DNA of 64,000 nt, taken from positions 186,001-250,000 of the forward strand of contig JBFLXL010000002.1 in the NCBI GenBank assembly GCA_040757205.1, given 5' to 3'. This DNA comes from Bacillota bacterium. GTDB lineage: Bacteria; Bacillota; Desulfotomaculia; Desulfotomaculales; Desulforudaceae. The position numbers were made by a program, and so were the translations under genes. Under the pieces are notes generated by a model that worked only from the letters and a program-made list of their open reading frames with translations, made no database searches and had not been told where the DNA came from. Below are positions 32,504 to 41,348 of the stretch, in pieces (position 1 is the first letter of the stretch; each line of letters starts with the position of its first letter).

Positions 32504-35080
32504 TCAATAGGCGCGGCGGTAGAGGGCAACCAGTTCGGACACCAGGGGTTGGCGGGGATTGGTCACCGTGGTCTGGTCTTCGTAGGCCATTTCGGCCAGC
32601 AGCGCCAGCCGGTCCTCGAACCGGTCCCGCGGCACGCCGCAGGCGGCGATGGTCAGCGGCAGGTCGAGTTCCGCAGTCAGGCGCCGCACGGCCTCCGCCA
32701 AAGCCGCCGACCCTTCTTCGGCGGTTGACGCCGGGAGTCCCAGGTACCGGGCGATTTCCTGGTAGCGCTCCGCGGCCTGGTAGTGCCCGTAGTTCGGATA
32801 GGGAGCGTACTTGGAGGGCGTTTCGGCGTTGTATTCGATCACGTGAGGCATGAGCACGGCGACGGCGCGCCCGTGCGGAATGTGGAACTCATTGCCGAGC
32901 TTGTGCGCCAGGCTGTGATTCACGCCCAGAAAGGCGTTGGTGAAAGCGATGCCGGCCAGGGTGGCGGCGGTGTGCATTTTCTCCCGGGCCTCGCGGTCGC
33001 CGGGGTTACGGTAAGCCCGGGTCAGGTACCGGAACACCGACTCAATGGCCTTGACGGCCGGCGGGTCGGTGAAGTCGGACGCCCGCACCGAGACATAGGC
33101 TTCCAGGGCGTGGCCCAAAACGTCCATGCCGGCGTCGGCGGTCAGTCCCGGGGGCTGGCCCATCGCCAAGTCGACGTCCACGATGGCCACGTCGGGGGTC
33201 ATGGCGTAGTCGGCCAGCGGGTACTTGATGTCCCGGTCCCGGTCGGTGATCACCGCGAAGGCGGTGACCTCGGAGCCGCTCCCGGAGGTGGTCGGCACGG
33301 CCACCAGGCGGCTTTTCCGCGGCCGCGCGGGCAGGAGGTAAGTCCGCTTGCGGATATCCATGAATTTTTGCTTCAGGTGTTCGAAGCGGACCTCGGGATA
33401 ATTGTGAAAAAGCCACATGGCCTTGGCGGCGTCGATGACCGAACCGCCGCCCACGGCGATGACGGTGTCGGGGTCGAATTCGCTCAGGCGCTTGGTGCCC
33501 CGCCGCACGGTCTCCAGGGAAGGGTTCGGTTCGACGGCGGAGAACACCTCGAGCTTGACCGGTTCAATCCGGCGCTCCAGGTGGCGGCGCACGCGGTCCA
33601 CGTAACCCAGTTCGGCGAGCACCGCGTCCGTGACCAGGAACACCCGGGCCAAACCCGGAAGGCGGCTCAGGTGACTCAAGGAGCCGGGCTCGAAGTAGAT
33701 CTCCGGCGGTACCCGGAACCACTGGGTTTCGGCGCGCCGCGGGGCGACCCGCCTGATGTCCACCAGGTGGACGGCGCTGACGTTGTCGGTGGTGGAGTTG
33801 TGACCGATATAGCCGCAGCCCAGGGTCAGCGACGGGGTTAATATGTTGTACAGCTCGCCCAGGGCGCCCTGGCTGGCCGGGGAGTTCAAGACGATCCGCC
33901 CGGCGGGTACCCGGCGCGAATAGCTCTCAATCACCTCCCGGTCCGCGGCGTGAATGACCGCCGTATGCCCCAGACCTTCGTATTTCACCACTTCCGCCGC
34001 CCGCTCGATGGCGGTCTCGGCATCGTCCACCACGTAGAAGGCCAGTACCGGGCTGAGTTTTTCCCGGGAGAGCGGGTGGTCGGGACCGACCCCTTCCTGC
34101 GCGGCCACCAGGACCTTGGTCTCCCCAGGCACCTCGAAACCGGCCATGCGGGCGATGTCCGCCGGGCTTTTGCCCACGACCTGCGGGTTTAGGGAGCAGG
34201 TCCGCCCCGCGGTGATTACCTGCTCCAGGAGCCGGGTTTCCTCGGGGTCCAGGAACCGGCAGCCCGCGTTCTCCATCAGCTCTTTGACGCGGCCGGCCAC
34301 GGCCCGGTCCACGATCAGCGCCTGTTCCGAGGCGCAGATCATCCCGTGGTCGAAGGTCTTGCTCAGGATCAGGTCGGTCACCGCCTGTTCCAGGCGGGCG
34401 GATTGGTGAATGTAGCATGGCACGTTTCCGGGGCCGACCCCCAGGGCCGGGATGCCCGCGCTGTATGCGGCGCGCACCATGGCGGTCCCCCCGGTGGCCA
34501 GGATCAGATTCACCCCGGGGTGGCGCATCAGCGCCCGGGCCGCCTCCACCGTCGGGTCCTCGATCCAGAGCAGGCATTGGGCCGGGGCGCCCGCGGCCAC
34601 GGCGCCTTCCAGCAGGGCCTTGGCGGCGGCGGCGCTGGAACGCTTGGCTCCGGGGTGGAAACTGAATACCACCGGGTTTCTGGTTTTCAGGGCGATCAGC
34701 CCCTTGAATAAAGTGGTCGAAGTGGGGTTGGTCAGTGGGATCAGGGCCGCGATCACCCCGGCCGGCTCGGCGATTTCCCGGTAGCCGGTCTCCGGGTCCT
34801 CGTAGACCACCCCGGCCGTCTTCCGGTCCCGGATACTGTCGTAGACGTACTCCACGGCGTAGAGGTTTTTTAGGATTTTGTCCTCGTACACCCCCCGGCC
34901 GGTTTCCTCAAAAGCCATCCGGGCGAGTTCCATGTGCCGCGCCAATCCGGCCAGGGCGGCGGACCGGACGATATCGTCCACCTGCTCCTGGTCCAGCCCG
35001 CGGAACTGCTCCAGCGCGTTCCGGGCCGCGGACACCAGCTTGTCGATTTCTTTTTGCACCGCCGTCTGCTCTTCGGTCAT
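32504..35080 (-). CDS. adhE: Bifunctional acetaldehyde-CoA/alcohol dehydrogenase AdhE
   Basis: An 858-residue minus-strand protein. The N-terminal acylating aldehyde dehydrogenase (about 1-440) carries catalytic cysteine motif HGMICASEQALIV. A linker leads to an iron-dependent alcohol dehydrogenase (about 455-858) with VGGGSVIDAAKAMWLF and the metal-binding segment NHSLAHKLGNEFHIPHGRAV. It reduces acetyl-CoA to ethanol (or runs in reverse) using NADH and can form spirosomes. ATG 35080 is chosen for the GGAGG site seven bases upstream; the open frame continues upstream without such a site. Promoter at 35173-35201. Confidence 0.95.
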   Translation of the reverse strand: MTEEQTAVQKEIDKLVSAARNALEQFRGLDQEQVDDIVRSAALAGLARHMELARMAFEETGRGVYEDKILKNLYAVEYVYDSIRDRKTAGVVYEDPETGYREIAEPAGVIAALIPLTNPTSTTLFKGLIALKTRNPVVFSFHPGAKRSSAAAAKALLEGAVAAGAPAQCLLWIEDPTVEAARALMRHPGVNLILATGGTAMVRAAYSAGIPALGVGPGNVPCYIHQSARLEQAVTDLILSKTFDHGMICASEQALIVDRAVAGRVKELMENAGCRFLDPEETRLLEQVITAGRTCSLNPQVVGKSPADIARMAGFEVPGETKVLVAAQEGVGPDHPLSREKLSPVLAFYVVDDAETAIERAAEVVKYEGLGHTAVIHAADREVIESYSRRVPAGRIVLNSPASQGALGELYNILTPSLTLGCGYIGHNSTTDNVSAVHLVDIRRVAPRRAETQWFRVPPEIYFEPGSLSHLSRLPGLARVFLVTDAVLAELGYVDRVRRHLERRIEPVKLEVFSAVEPNPSLETVRRGTKRLSEFDPDTVIAVGGGSVIDAAKAMWLFHNYPEVRFEHLKQKFMDIRKRTYLLPARPRKSRLVAVPTTSGSGSEVTAFAVITDRDRDIKYPLADYAMTPDVAIVDVDLAMGQPPGLTADAGMDVLGHALEAYVSVRASDFTDPPAVKAIESVFRYLTRAYRNPGDREAREKMHTAATLAGIAFTNAFLGVNHSLAHKLGNEFHIPHGRAVAVLMPHVIEYNAETPSKYAPYPNYGHYQAAERYQEIARYLGLPASTAEEGSAALAEAVRRLTAELDLPLTIAACGVPRDRFEDRLALLAEMAYEDQTTVTNPRQPLVSELVALYRRAY

Positions 35081-35172
35081 CTTCCGGCCTCCAGGGGTCA
35101 AGTCTTGCGAAGTGTAGTTAGTTTTCTCCCCTCCGCAAAAATCTACCGCATTTCCAAATGACAATTCATTGT

Positions 35173-35201
35173 AATTTATTATTTCTAAGCCTGCCTGACA
35201 A
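35173..35201 (-). promoter_or_regulatory. Sigma-A promoter of adhE
   Basis: On the minus strand TTGTCA, 17 bases, TAAATT. A short inverted repeat ACAAT-TC-ATTGT (35161-35172) lies at the expected transcription start and could be an operator; it is not a Rex consensus site. Confidence 0.55.
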
Positions 35202-35291
35202 TAAATACCATTATTGGTTCTAATTACAGTCCACCCGCATACCCATATATCTTAGGGCAATCAGTGATCAGCGGTGCGGAGGTCTTTGGAC

Positions 35292-36467
35292 ATGAAGTGG
35301 TTTCCGGCAACGGTTCTGGCGTTCATCGTCCTGTTCGTGGCGGGAGCCGGACCGGCCGGGGCGGCGGTAATGGTGCCGCTCCGCCCCGTCCTTGAGTACC
35401 GGGGGACGACGGTGGGCTGGGACGGTGAAGGGGCTACGGCTTACTGTAGCGGGCGGGTGCTGCGGGTGGTTCCCGGCCGGGACACCGCCGCAGTGGACGG
35501 CCGGGGCGAATTTCTGGAGGTGCCGGCGCGGTCGGTGGGCGGGATGACCTTCGTGCCCGACACCCTGCTCTCCGGTTTCCTGAGCCCCCCGCCACCGGCT
35601 TTCAGGTCCGCGGCCTTCACCCGGGTCGTGGTCGGGGAGCAGGGGGAACAGTTCTGGTTCATCGGTTTGTTGGACCATTCAGCAGAGACGGCGGTGACGG
35701 ACAGCCCGCCGGCGCCCACGGCTCCCGGGCCGACGGTTACACCCCCCCACGGCCGGATGCCGGAAGTTGCCGTCGAGGTGGCGCCCGGGGTGGCGCCCGA
35801 GGAGTTGAATCCCGAGAACCCGGTGCTGCCGGGCCGCACCTGGCTTTTGCCCGCGGCCGGGGCGGACCAGGTGCTGGAAGGGTTGATCTCACTGATGGAG
35901 GCGGAACTGGACCCGGGCGGACTATCCGGACTCACCGTGGCGCCCGGCGCCGTCGCCGTTCTGCGGGAGGCCCTGGCGTCGGGGCTCAATTCGGTCACCC
36001 TGCCGCTTGAACGCCGGATCGGTTCCTGCCTGGTGAACTTCAATCCGGGCGGTGAAAACCACAATAATATGCTCAACGCGGTGCAGGCCGCCGCTTACCT
36101 GAACGGAATCACCATCGCGCCCGGGCAGGTGTTCTCCTACAACCAAACGGTCGGGCCCCGGTCGGCCGAACGCGGTTTCGTGATCGGCTACGCCATCAGC
36201 GGCGACCGCCACGTCCCGGCGCGGGGCGGGGGGGTGTGCCGGACCTCCACGGTGCTGTACGGCGCCGTGCTGAATGCCGGCCTGACCGTCATCGAACGCC
36301 ACGCCCACTCCAAGCCGGTGGGATACGTGCCCGTGGGCCGGGACGCCGCCGTTTCCTACGGCGCCGCCGACTTTAAATTCCGTAACCAGCTTCCCCACCC
36401 GGTCCGGATCGAGGCCGGGGGTACCGTGCGGCAACTGCAGGTGACCCTTTGGGGACTCCGGGGGTAA
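35292..36467 (+). CDS. VanW-family exported protein with copper-amine-oxidase-like N-domain
   Basis: A 391-residue protein: signal peptide (FPATVLAFIVLFVAGAGPAG), a copper-amine-oxidase N-domain-like stretch (MVPLRPVLEYRGTTVGWDGE), a proline-rich linker (about 150-185), and a C-terminal VanW domain (about 255-390) with ERRIGSCLVNFNPGGENHNN, GQVFSYNQTVGPRSAERGFV and GGGVCRTSTVLYGAVLNAGL. VanW proteins occur in Gram-positive cell-wall contexts, but their activity is unknown. ATG 35292 is used, with GGAGG nine bases upstream. Confidence 0.85.
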   Translation: MKWFPATVLAFIVLFVAGAGPAGAAVMVPLRPVLEYRGTTVGWDGEGATAYCSGRVLRVVPGRDTAAVDGRGEFLEVPARSVGGMTFVPDTLLSGFLSPPPPAFRSAAFTRVVVGEQGEQFWFIGLLDHSAETAVTDSPPAPTAPGPTVTPPHGRMPEVAVEVAPGVAPEELNPENPVLPGRTWLLPAAGADQVLEGLISLMEAELDPGGLSGLTVAPGAVAVLREALASGLNSVTLPLERRIGSCLVNFNPGGENHNNMLNAVQAAAYLNGITIAPGQVFSYNQTVGPRSAERGFVIGYAISGDRHVPARGGGVCRTSTVLYGAVLNAGLTVIERHAHSKPVGYVPVGRDAAVSYGAADFKFRNQLPHPVRIEAGGTVRQLQVTLWGLRG

Positions 36468-36713
36468 AAAGCCCGGCGGCAACCAATCAGGTTTTCTTCC
36501 TTCAGGCGTGAACGCGGTCAAAATCGAGCGGGAAAAGGACGGCGGGCAGTTTAACGTCTTGCCCGGGACGAAGGCAGGCAACCGTCGCCGCAGTGGGCGC
36601 AGCGGCGCAAGAGCCAACGTTTACGCAGCACTCCATCGCCCTCCCGTTTCCCTTTTCAGAAAGCTTATTATTGTACAGCGCCGGGTATTCGGCCAATCTT
36701 TGGATATGCGGGT
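36468..36713. other. Gap without a convincing gene
   Basis: Short overlapping open frames on both strands in this stretch lack ribosome-binding sites and domain character. The ferredoxin promoter begins at its right edge. Confidence 0.5.
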
Positions 36714-36742
36714 TTGACAACCTTTCCCGGTCAAAATAGAAT
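36714..36742 (+). promoter_or_regulatory. Sigma-A promoter of the ferredoxin gene
   Basis: TTGACA, a 17-base spacer, TAGAAT; a near-consensus promoter 37 bases before the GTG start at 36780. Confidence 0.8.
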
Positions 36743-36779
36743 CGATCAGGAAGACCGGCACGGGAGAGGGGGTTGGCCG

Positions 36780-36971
36780 GTGCGGTTGTATCCGGTCGTC
36801 AACGAGCCGACCTGTATCGCCTGCGGCACCTGCTTCGCCGTTTGCCCGGCGGAGCCCAAAGTCTTTGAGGTGACCGGCGTGTCTCGGGTGGTGCATCCGG
36901 AAGCTTGCCTGGAATGTGAAGCGTGCGCGGACATGTGTCCCACCGGGTCGATTGAACTGGTGGATGCATAA
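36780..36971 (+). CDS. 2[4Fe-4S] ferredoxin
   Basis: A 63-residue ferredoxin with two clusters: CIACGTCFAVCP and CLECEACADMCP. Size and spacing fit a small clostridial-type electron carrier. The start is GTG 36780 behind GAGAGGGGG; the conserved N-terminus begins MRLYPVVNEPTCI. It has its own near-consensus promoter and converges on the larger Fe-S protein gene at 37024, so it is likely a stand-alone transcript. Confidence 0.9.
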   Translation: MRLYPVVNEPTCIACGTCFAVCPAEPKVFEVTGVSRVVHPEACLECEACADMCPTGSIELVDA

Positions 36972-37023
36972 CCGAAAGCCGGACGCCTTCCTGCACGGCG
37001 TCCGGCTGTTTTTGCGTTCAGCC

Positions 37024-37944
37024 TTACCAGATGGTCTCTCGGATACTGCCGCCGCGGGTTCCGACCACCAGGGAACGCAGGGGAATTTCCCCGCCGGCGT
37101 CCTGCCAGGCGCTTTTCGCCAGCGTGAGCAGGCCGGCGCAGCAGGGCACCTCCATCGTCATCACGGTCAGGCTGCGGATCCCGGCTTCGTTCAGGAACGC
37201 CTTCAGTTTCTCCGGGTAGAGGTCCTGGCGGGCGTCCAGCTTGGGGCAGGCGATGGCCAGTGCCTTTCCCGGCAGGTGGCTCCGGTGAAAATCGCCCAGC
37301 GCATACGCGACGCAGTCCGCCGCCAGCAGCAGGTCCGCCTGCCGGAAGTGCGGGGCGGCGGGTTGCACCAGGTGCAACTGCACCGGCCAGTTCCGCAGGG
37401 AGGACGTGCTCCCGATACCGGCGGCCTCGTCACGGACAGTCTCGGGTCCCAGATTTCCGGAACAGGGGCAGGCCGCGAAGCCGTTGGGCCGAGCGCGCCC
37501 CTCAAACCCGGGGGGAACCGGAAGGTTGTTTTCCCGGAGGAACTCCAGCGCGCCAACCCGTTTCTGTACCGCGCCGATAAAGTGGGGCACCGGAAGGTTC
37601 TTTTCCCGGAGGAATTCCAGCGCCTCCCGCAGGTAGTCCGTTTGACCGTGGTCCCGAAGGTGTTCTAGGTGGGCCTTTAGCACGTTGTCGCCCTGCCGGA
37701 CGATATTCGCCATTACCTGCTTTTCATCGTACGGCACCGCCTCCTTTTCCACGATGGTGATGGCCCCTTCGGGGCAGCCGCCCAGACAGGCACCCAGGCC
37801 GTCACAAAGAGGTTCGCTGATCAGGCGGGCCTTGCCGTCGATCACCTGCAGGGCGCCTTCGGGGCAGTCGGGGACACACAGGCCGCAGCCGGTGCACTTT
37901 TCCTCATCGATGCTGATGACCTTGCGTCTGATTCTCTGCGTCAC
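37024..37944 (-). CDS. 4Fe-4S dicluster protein with C-terminal cysteine-containing domain
   Basis: A 306-residue minus-strand protein. Two N-terminal clusters (CTGCGLCVPDCPEG; CDGLGACLGGCPEG) precede a C-terminal domain with CPKLDA and VPCCAGLL cysteines. Similar proteins are common in anaerobic Firmicutes as 4Fe-4S binding proteins; the function is unknown, probably redox. GTG 37944 is chosen (GAGAGGAGG upstream). An internal duplication gives two copies of ALEFLRENNLPVP-like sequence (37511-37551 and 37584-37623). It lies downstream of a Crp/Fnr remnant. Confidence 0.8.
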   Translation of the reverse strand: MTQRIRRKVISIDEEKCTGCGLCVPDCPEGALQVIDGKARLISEPLCDGLGACLGGCPEGAITIVEKEAVPYDEKQVMANIVRQGDNVLKAHLEHLRDHGQTDYLREALEFLREKNLPVPHFIGAVQKRVGALEFLRENNLPVPPGFEGRARPNGFAACPCSGNLGPETVRDEAAGIGSTSSLRNWPVQLHLVQPAAPHFRQADLLLAADCVAYALGDFHRSHLPGKALAIACPKLDARQDLYPEKLKAFLNEAGIRSLTVMTMEVPCCAGLLTLAKSAWQDAGGEIPLRSLVVGTRGGSIRETIW

Positions 37945-37979
37945 GAGATGGTCCTCCTCTCCAGCTTCTTTTATGGACA

Positions 37980-38162
37980 TCATATCCCGGAAAGGGGCCG
38001 CCCGCTGTGATGCCGGTCACAGGTCGGTTCTCCTTCCGTGAAGATGATTCGACCCTTGCCGAAGCGCCGTTCGTGCATCTGGGCCGCGATTTTCTCCAGG
38101 TCCCCGGGCTCCAGCCGGGCGAATAGGGGTACCCGGCGCAATTGTTGCAATGAGTCATCCAC
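37980..38162 (-). pseudogene. Crp/Fnr-family regulator, N-terminal remnant
   Basis: A 60-codon minus-strand frame encodes LRRVPLFARLEPGDLEKIAA and KGRIIFTEGEPT, the start of the cyclic-nucleotide-binding-like domain of Crp/Fnr regulators (normally about 220 residues). It then shifts to unrelated HHSGRPLSGI and stops. No DNA-binding part follows; the Fe-S protein gene begins 36 bases further on. It looks like a deletion or frameshift derivative of a regulator that once controlled its neighbour. Confidence 0.65.
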
Positions 38163-38209
38163 TTAAAACCACCCCTGTCCATATTCTAACCTACCGCCGG
38201 CCGAAAACC

Positions 38210-38238
38210 TTGATCGAGATGCGAAGCGCACCGATAAT
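38210..38238 (+). promoter_or_regulatory. Promoter of sigI-rsgI
   Basis: TTGATC, 17 bases, GATAAT, a sigma-A-type promoter. A perfect 12-base palindrome ATTCGTACGAAT (38252-38263) lies just downstream of the expected transcription start. Confidence 0.6.
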
Positions 38239-38294
38239 AGTTCTAGAGTGTATTCGTACGAATCATGGAGTCTTCGGGGTGAGGGGGCGGTTGG

Positions 38295-39005
38295 ATGCCG
38301 CGCCGGAGGGAAGCTGAAGAAGATGTAGCCGCCCTGTTGAAACGGGCACAGAAAGGTGACCGGAATGCGCGTGAGGAATTGATTGCCGCCAGCGAGTCCT
38401 TCATTGCCGGTTGTGTGGCCAAAGTCGTCCCGCGCCGGGGCGGGATCAGGGATATGGACGAGTACAGCATAGCGCTCCTGGCGTTCAACGAAGCGGTTGA
38501 CGGGTATGACGCCGGCAGGGGCGCCTCTTTTCACGGTTTTGCCCGGCAGGTGATCAACCGGCGCCTGGTCGATCACTACCGGGTTTCCCGCCGTTTCTCC
38601 CCCGAGTTACCCCAGGCGGAGCCGCCCGAAGAGACGGTGGAATCTGATTTCACCCTTCCGGAGGACGGCGTCCGCGAGGAGATTGAGCGATTCGCCACGC
38701 GACTGGGCGAGTTCGGGATCACGCTGGAGGACCTGGTCCGGGAGACGCCCAGGCACCGGGATTCACGGCGGATGGCGATCGGCATCGCCCGCCGCGTCCT
38801 GGAAGATCCAGAGCTGCGGGCCAGCCTCGAGCGGAAGAAAAAACTGCCCTTCACTCTTCTGCTCCGGCAGCTGGTCCTTAACCCTAAAACGATCCAACGG
38901 CACCGAAGATACATTATAGGAGTGTACGTGGTCTTGGGTGGGGACTTTCCCCTCCTGCGGGAGTATGTCCGAGGCGCGGAAGGTGGTGCTGAAAGTGGCT
39001 GGTAG
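38295..39005 (+). CDS. sigI: RNA polymerase sigma factor SigI
   Basis: A 236-residue sigma factor. Region 2 contains RAQKGDRNAREELIAASESF and MDEYSIALLAFNEAVDGYDA and SFHGFARQVINRRLVDHYRV; the SigI-specific C-terminal domain has KKLPFTLLLRQLVLNPKTIQ and RHRRYIIGVYVVLGGDFP. SigI factors respond to heat or cell-wall/polysaccharide signals under control of RsgI. The following rsgI-like gene overlaps by 41 bases, the typical pair arrangement. Confidence 0.92.
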   Translation: MPRRREAEEDVAALLKRAQKGDRNAREELIAASESFIAGCVAKVVPRRGGIRDMDEYSIALLAFNEAVDGYDAGRGASFHGFARQVINRRLVDHYRVSRRFSPELPQAEPPEETVESDFTLPEDGVREEIERFATRLGEFGITLEDLVRETPRHRDSRRMAIGIARRVLEDPELRASLERKKKLPFTLLLRQLVLNPKTIQRHRRYIIGVYVVLGGDFPLLREYVRGAEGGAESGW

Positions 39006-40164
39006 GGGAGTGGTCTGCCGGGTGAAATCCCGCTCGGCAGTAATTTTGACCGCGGACTTTGAGTTTGTGGAAATCAGGAAACGGCCCGGGATTCAAACCG
39101 GGCAGGAGGTCCCGTTCACTGCGGCGGACCTGGTTCGATACCGCCGACCGACCCGGCTGCTGGCCCTCGCTGCTTCCTTTATGGTCCTGTTCCTGGCGGC
39201 ATTTCTGGCCATGCCCCGTTTCACCCCCGGACCGGCGGTTTACGCATACGTCGGGGTGGAGGTCAATCCCGGGATCGAGCTGGCCCTTGACCGTTCTCTG
39301 ACGGTGATCGGGGTGGAAGCCCTCAACACCGACGGTGTCGGTCTGGTGCAGAAACTCGACCTCGTCGGGCTCCCGGCGGCCGAGGCCGTGGCGGCCGTGG
39401 TCCGGGCCTGCCAGGAACACGGTTACCTGGGCCGGGGACCGGAGGTCAGGCACCTGGTCGTAACCACCACCTTTAGCGGTGAGGAAGGCCGGTCTGCTTT
39501 GCAGGCCGAACTGTTTGCCGTTATCCAGGCCAAACTGGAGGACGCCGGCGGCCAGACCGGAGTCTACATCCTCAACTGTTCCATTGAGTCCCGGGAGCGG
39601 GCCCGGCATGCGGCCTTATCCCCGGCACATTACGTGATTTGGCAAAAGGCCCTCGAAGGAGGGATTGCATTGGATACGGACACCGTACGGGCCGGGAAGC
39701 TGCGGGAGGCCCTGAACCTGGAAGGCCGGGACTTCGGGATGGCCGTGGCCGCCCTGGCCACCATGCAGGGACGGGTGGGGAGGTCCGGGGAAGAGACGCC
39801 CGTCGATCCCGGTTCACAGGCACCGGAGACTCCGCCCGGTCACGGCCGGCGGGTTGAAGACCCAAAGGCCTTCCCCGGTAAGCCGTCCGCACAACCGGGC
39901 GGGAAACACGGCGTGCCGGCGGTACCGGCAGATCCGCCCCAGAGCTCAACGGGCGGGGATCAAGACGATCCCGCGCCTGCGAACGCCGTCGCGGAAGAAG
40001 AAGTCGGAACGCCGCCGGAACTGCAGACCGAGCCAGGGGGGAAAGGACCGTCTTTCCGGGAGGATTTTCCGGGAAGCGGAACGGACAAAAGTGATAGGGC
40101 GCAAACAAGAACGATCCGTGTTGATAAGGAAAGGGGTGGTGGCACACAAAATACAGGACGGTAG
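38965..40164 (+). CDS. rsgI: RsgI-like transmembrane anti-sigma factor
   Basis: A 399-residue protein: cytoplasmic RsgI N-domain (about 5-58), one membrane segment (64-83, RLLALAASFMVLFLAAFLAM), an outer domain with YAYVGVEVNPGIELALDRSL (the Asn-Pro at 101-102 matches the autoproteolysis motif described for RsgI proteins), and a long Pro/Gly-rich tail of about 130 residues. It should bind and inactivate SigI. ATG 38965 is chosen; GTG 38938 is possible. No carbohydrate-binding module is visible in the tail, unlike cellulolytic clostridia. Confidence 0.88.
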   Translation: MSEARKVVLKVAGRGVVCRVKSRSAVILTADFEFVEIRKRPGIQTGQEVPFTAADLVRYRRPTRLLALAASFMVLFLAAFLAMPRFTPGPAVYAYVGVEVNPGIELALDRSLTVIGVEALNTDGVGLVQKLDLVGLPAAEAVAAVVRACQEHGYLGRGPEVRHLVVTTTFSGEEGRSALQAELFAVIQAKLEDAGGQTGVYILNCSIESRERARHAALSPAHYVIWQKALEGGIALDTDTVRAGKLREALNLEGRDFGMAVAALATMQGRVGRSGEETPVDPGSQAPETPPGHGRRVEDPKAFPGKPSAQPGGKHGVPAVPADPPQSSTGGDQDDPAPANAVAEEEVGTPPELQTEPGGKGPSFREDFPGSGTDKSDRAQTRTIRVDKERGGGTQNTGR

Positions 40165-40212
40165 CTTGTTGATTTCTAGTTGAGGGTGAATTGTAAGGAG
40201 GTAAGCAAGAAA

Positions 40213-41133
40213 GTGAAACTAAAAAGACTACTGGCGGTACTCTTGGCCTGCCTGTTCGCAATCGGATGCTTTGGCGGGCCGGCCTTTGCCGACGAGGACA
40301 AAAACAACGCGGGGGGTCCCCCCCGGACACCTCCCGGGCTCGCGAAGAAGCTTGACGGCCACCCGAGCCTCGGGGGACTCTTGAATGCGTATCAGAACGT
40401 GGTCCGGAACGGGGCGAGCGAGGAGGCCCGGCAGGTGCTGACTGATTTAATCGCCGCCCGCGGTGGGCAAGGCCTGCTCGATGAGCTTGAGATAGTGGCT
40501 AAACTGCCCCCGGGACAGTTGAAGAAGATCGACTCAGACCCGGTAGCCCGGCAGGAGTTCATTGACTTAATCAATGATCTGCTGGATATGTTGGAGGAAC
40601 TCAAAGACCCTGATCTCGATGACGCTGCCCGGACTGCGTTGATTCAGGATATAGCCGAACTCCTGGAACAGCTCCGGGAGTACGAGCGCGCCGAGTTTTT
40701 CTTCCGGAAAGCCCTCCGTTATGCTCCCGGGGACCTGAACGGTTACACCCATCTGCATCGCCTGCTCAAGGCGAAGGGCGATAAGGCGTTCCGGGTGTTC
40801 ATGAACGGCGGGGAAGTGAACTTCGACGTGCCTCCAGCGGTTCTCAAGGGACGGACGATGGTGCCGCTCCGGAAACCGGGTGAGACTCTGGGCAGCACGT
40901 TTGCCTGGGATGCGGAAAACCAGCAGGTCACTTTTGAGTTGGACGGCAGGGAAGTCATCCTTCAAGTGGGCAGCACCGATGTGATCTTCGATGGTGTGGT
41001 CCACGAGTCCCTGCTGGAAGTCGCGCCGGCTATCGCGAACGGCCGGGTCCTGGTTCCGCTGCGCTTCATCGCCGAGGAACTTGGTGTTAACGTCGACTAC
41101 CTGCCCAACATGGTGATCCTGAAAACCCGTTAA
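40213..41133 (+). CDS. Exported protein with copper-amine-oxidase-like domain
   Basis: A 306-residue protein: signal peptide (LKRLLAVLLACLFAIGCFGG), a helical central region with low-complexity leucine/aspartate stretches (about 60-165), and a C-terminal copper-amine-oxidase N-terminal-type domain (about 195-305: GRTMVPLRKPGETLGSTFAW; GRVLVPLRFIAEELGVNVDY). These domains are common on Firmicutes cell-surface proteins and are thought to bind the envelope. The start is GTG 40213 behind AAGGAGGT. It follows rsgI by 48 bases and may belong to the SigI regulon. A terminator follows. Confidence 0.85.
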   Translation: MKLKRLLAVLLACLFAIGCFGGPAFADEDKNNAGGPPRTPPGLAKKLDGHPSLGGLLNAYQNVVRNGASEEARQVLTDLIAARGGQGLLDELEIVAKLPPGQLKKIDSDPVARQEFIDLINDLLDMLEELKDPDLDDAARTALIQDIAELLEQLREYERAEFFFRKALRYAPGDLNGYTHLHRLLKAKGDKAFRVFMNGGEVNFDVPPAVLKGRTMVPLRKPGETLGSTFAWDAENQQVTFELDGREVILQVGSTDVIFDGVVHESLLEVAPAIANGRVLVPLRFIAEELGVNVDYLPNMVILKTR

Positions 41134-41168
41134 CCAGTTGATGGGATCTGCCTAAAAAACCGCCTTAA

Positions 41169-41198
41169 GGGAGCCCCGCAGGGGCTCCCGGCTTTTTA
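41169..41198 (+). terminator. Intrinsic terminator after the sigI-rsgI region
   Basis: GGGAGCCCC, loop GCA, GGGGCTCCC, then a T run (GGCTTTTT). Confidence 0.92.
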
Positions 41199-41348
41199 CA
41201 GGAAGTTTACTCCAACGGACATTTTCAGCGCGACCGCGTCTTGCCCGAGGTCTTCGGCTTTTAAAGGGTTTTTTTTACAGACAGCCAATAATAATAATAA
41301 AACCGGATTCTTTAGGCTGGTTTTTCACAACCGGGAGTGCGTATTGCG

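Noticed and set aside
35161-35172. Rex-type redox operator before adhE
   Set aside because: The inverted repeat is ACAAT-TC-ATTGT, opposite in orientation and spacing to the TTGTGA-n-TCACAA Rex consensus; left as an unassigned dyad.
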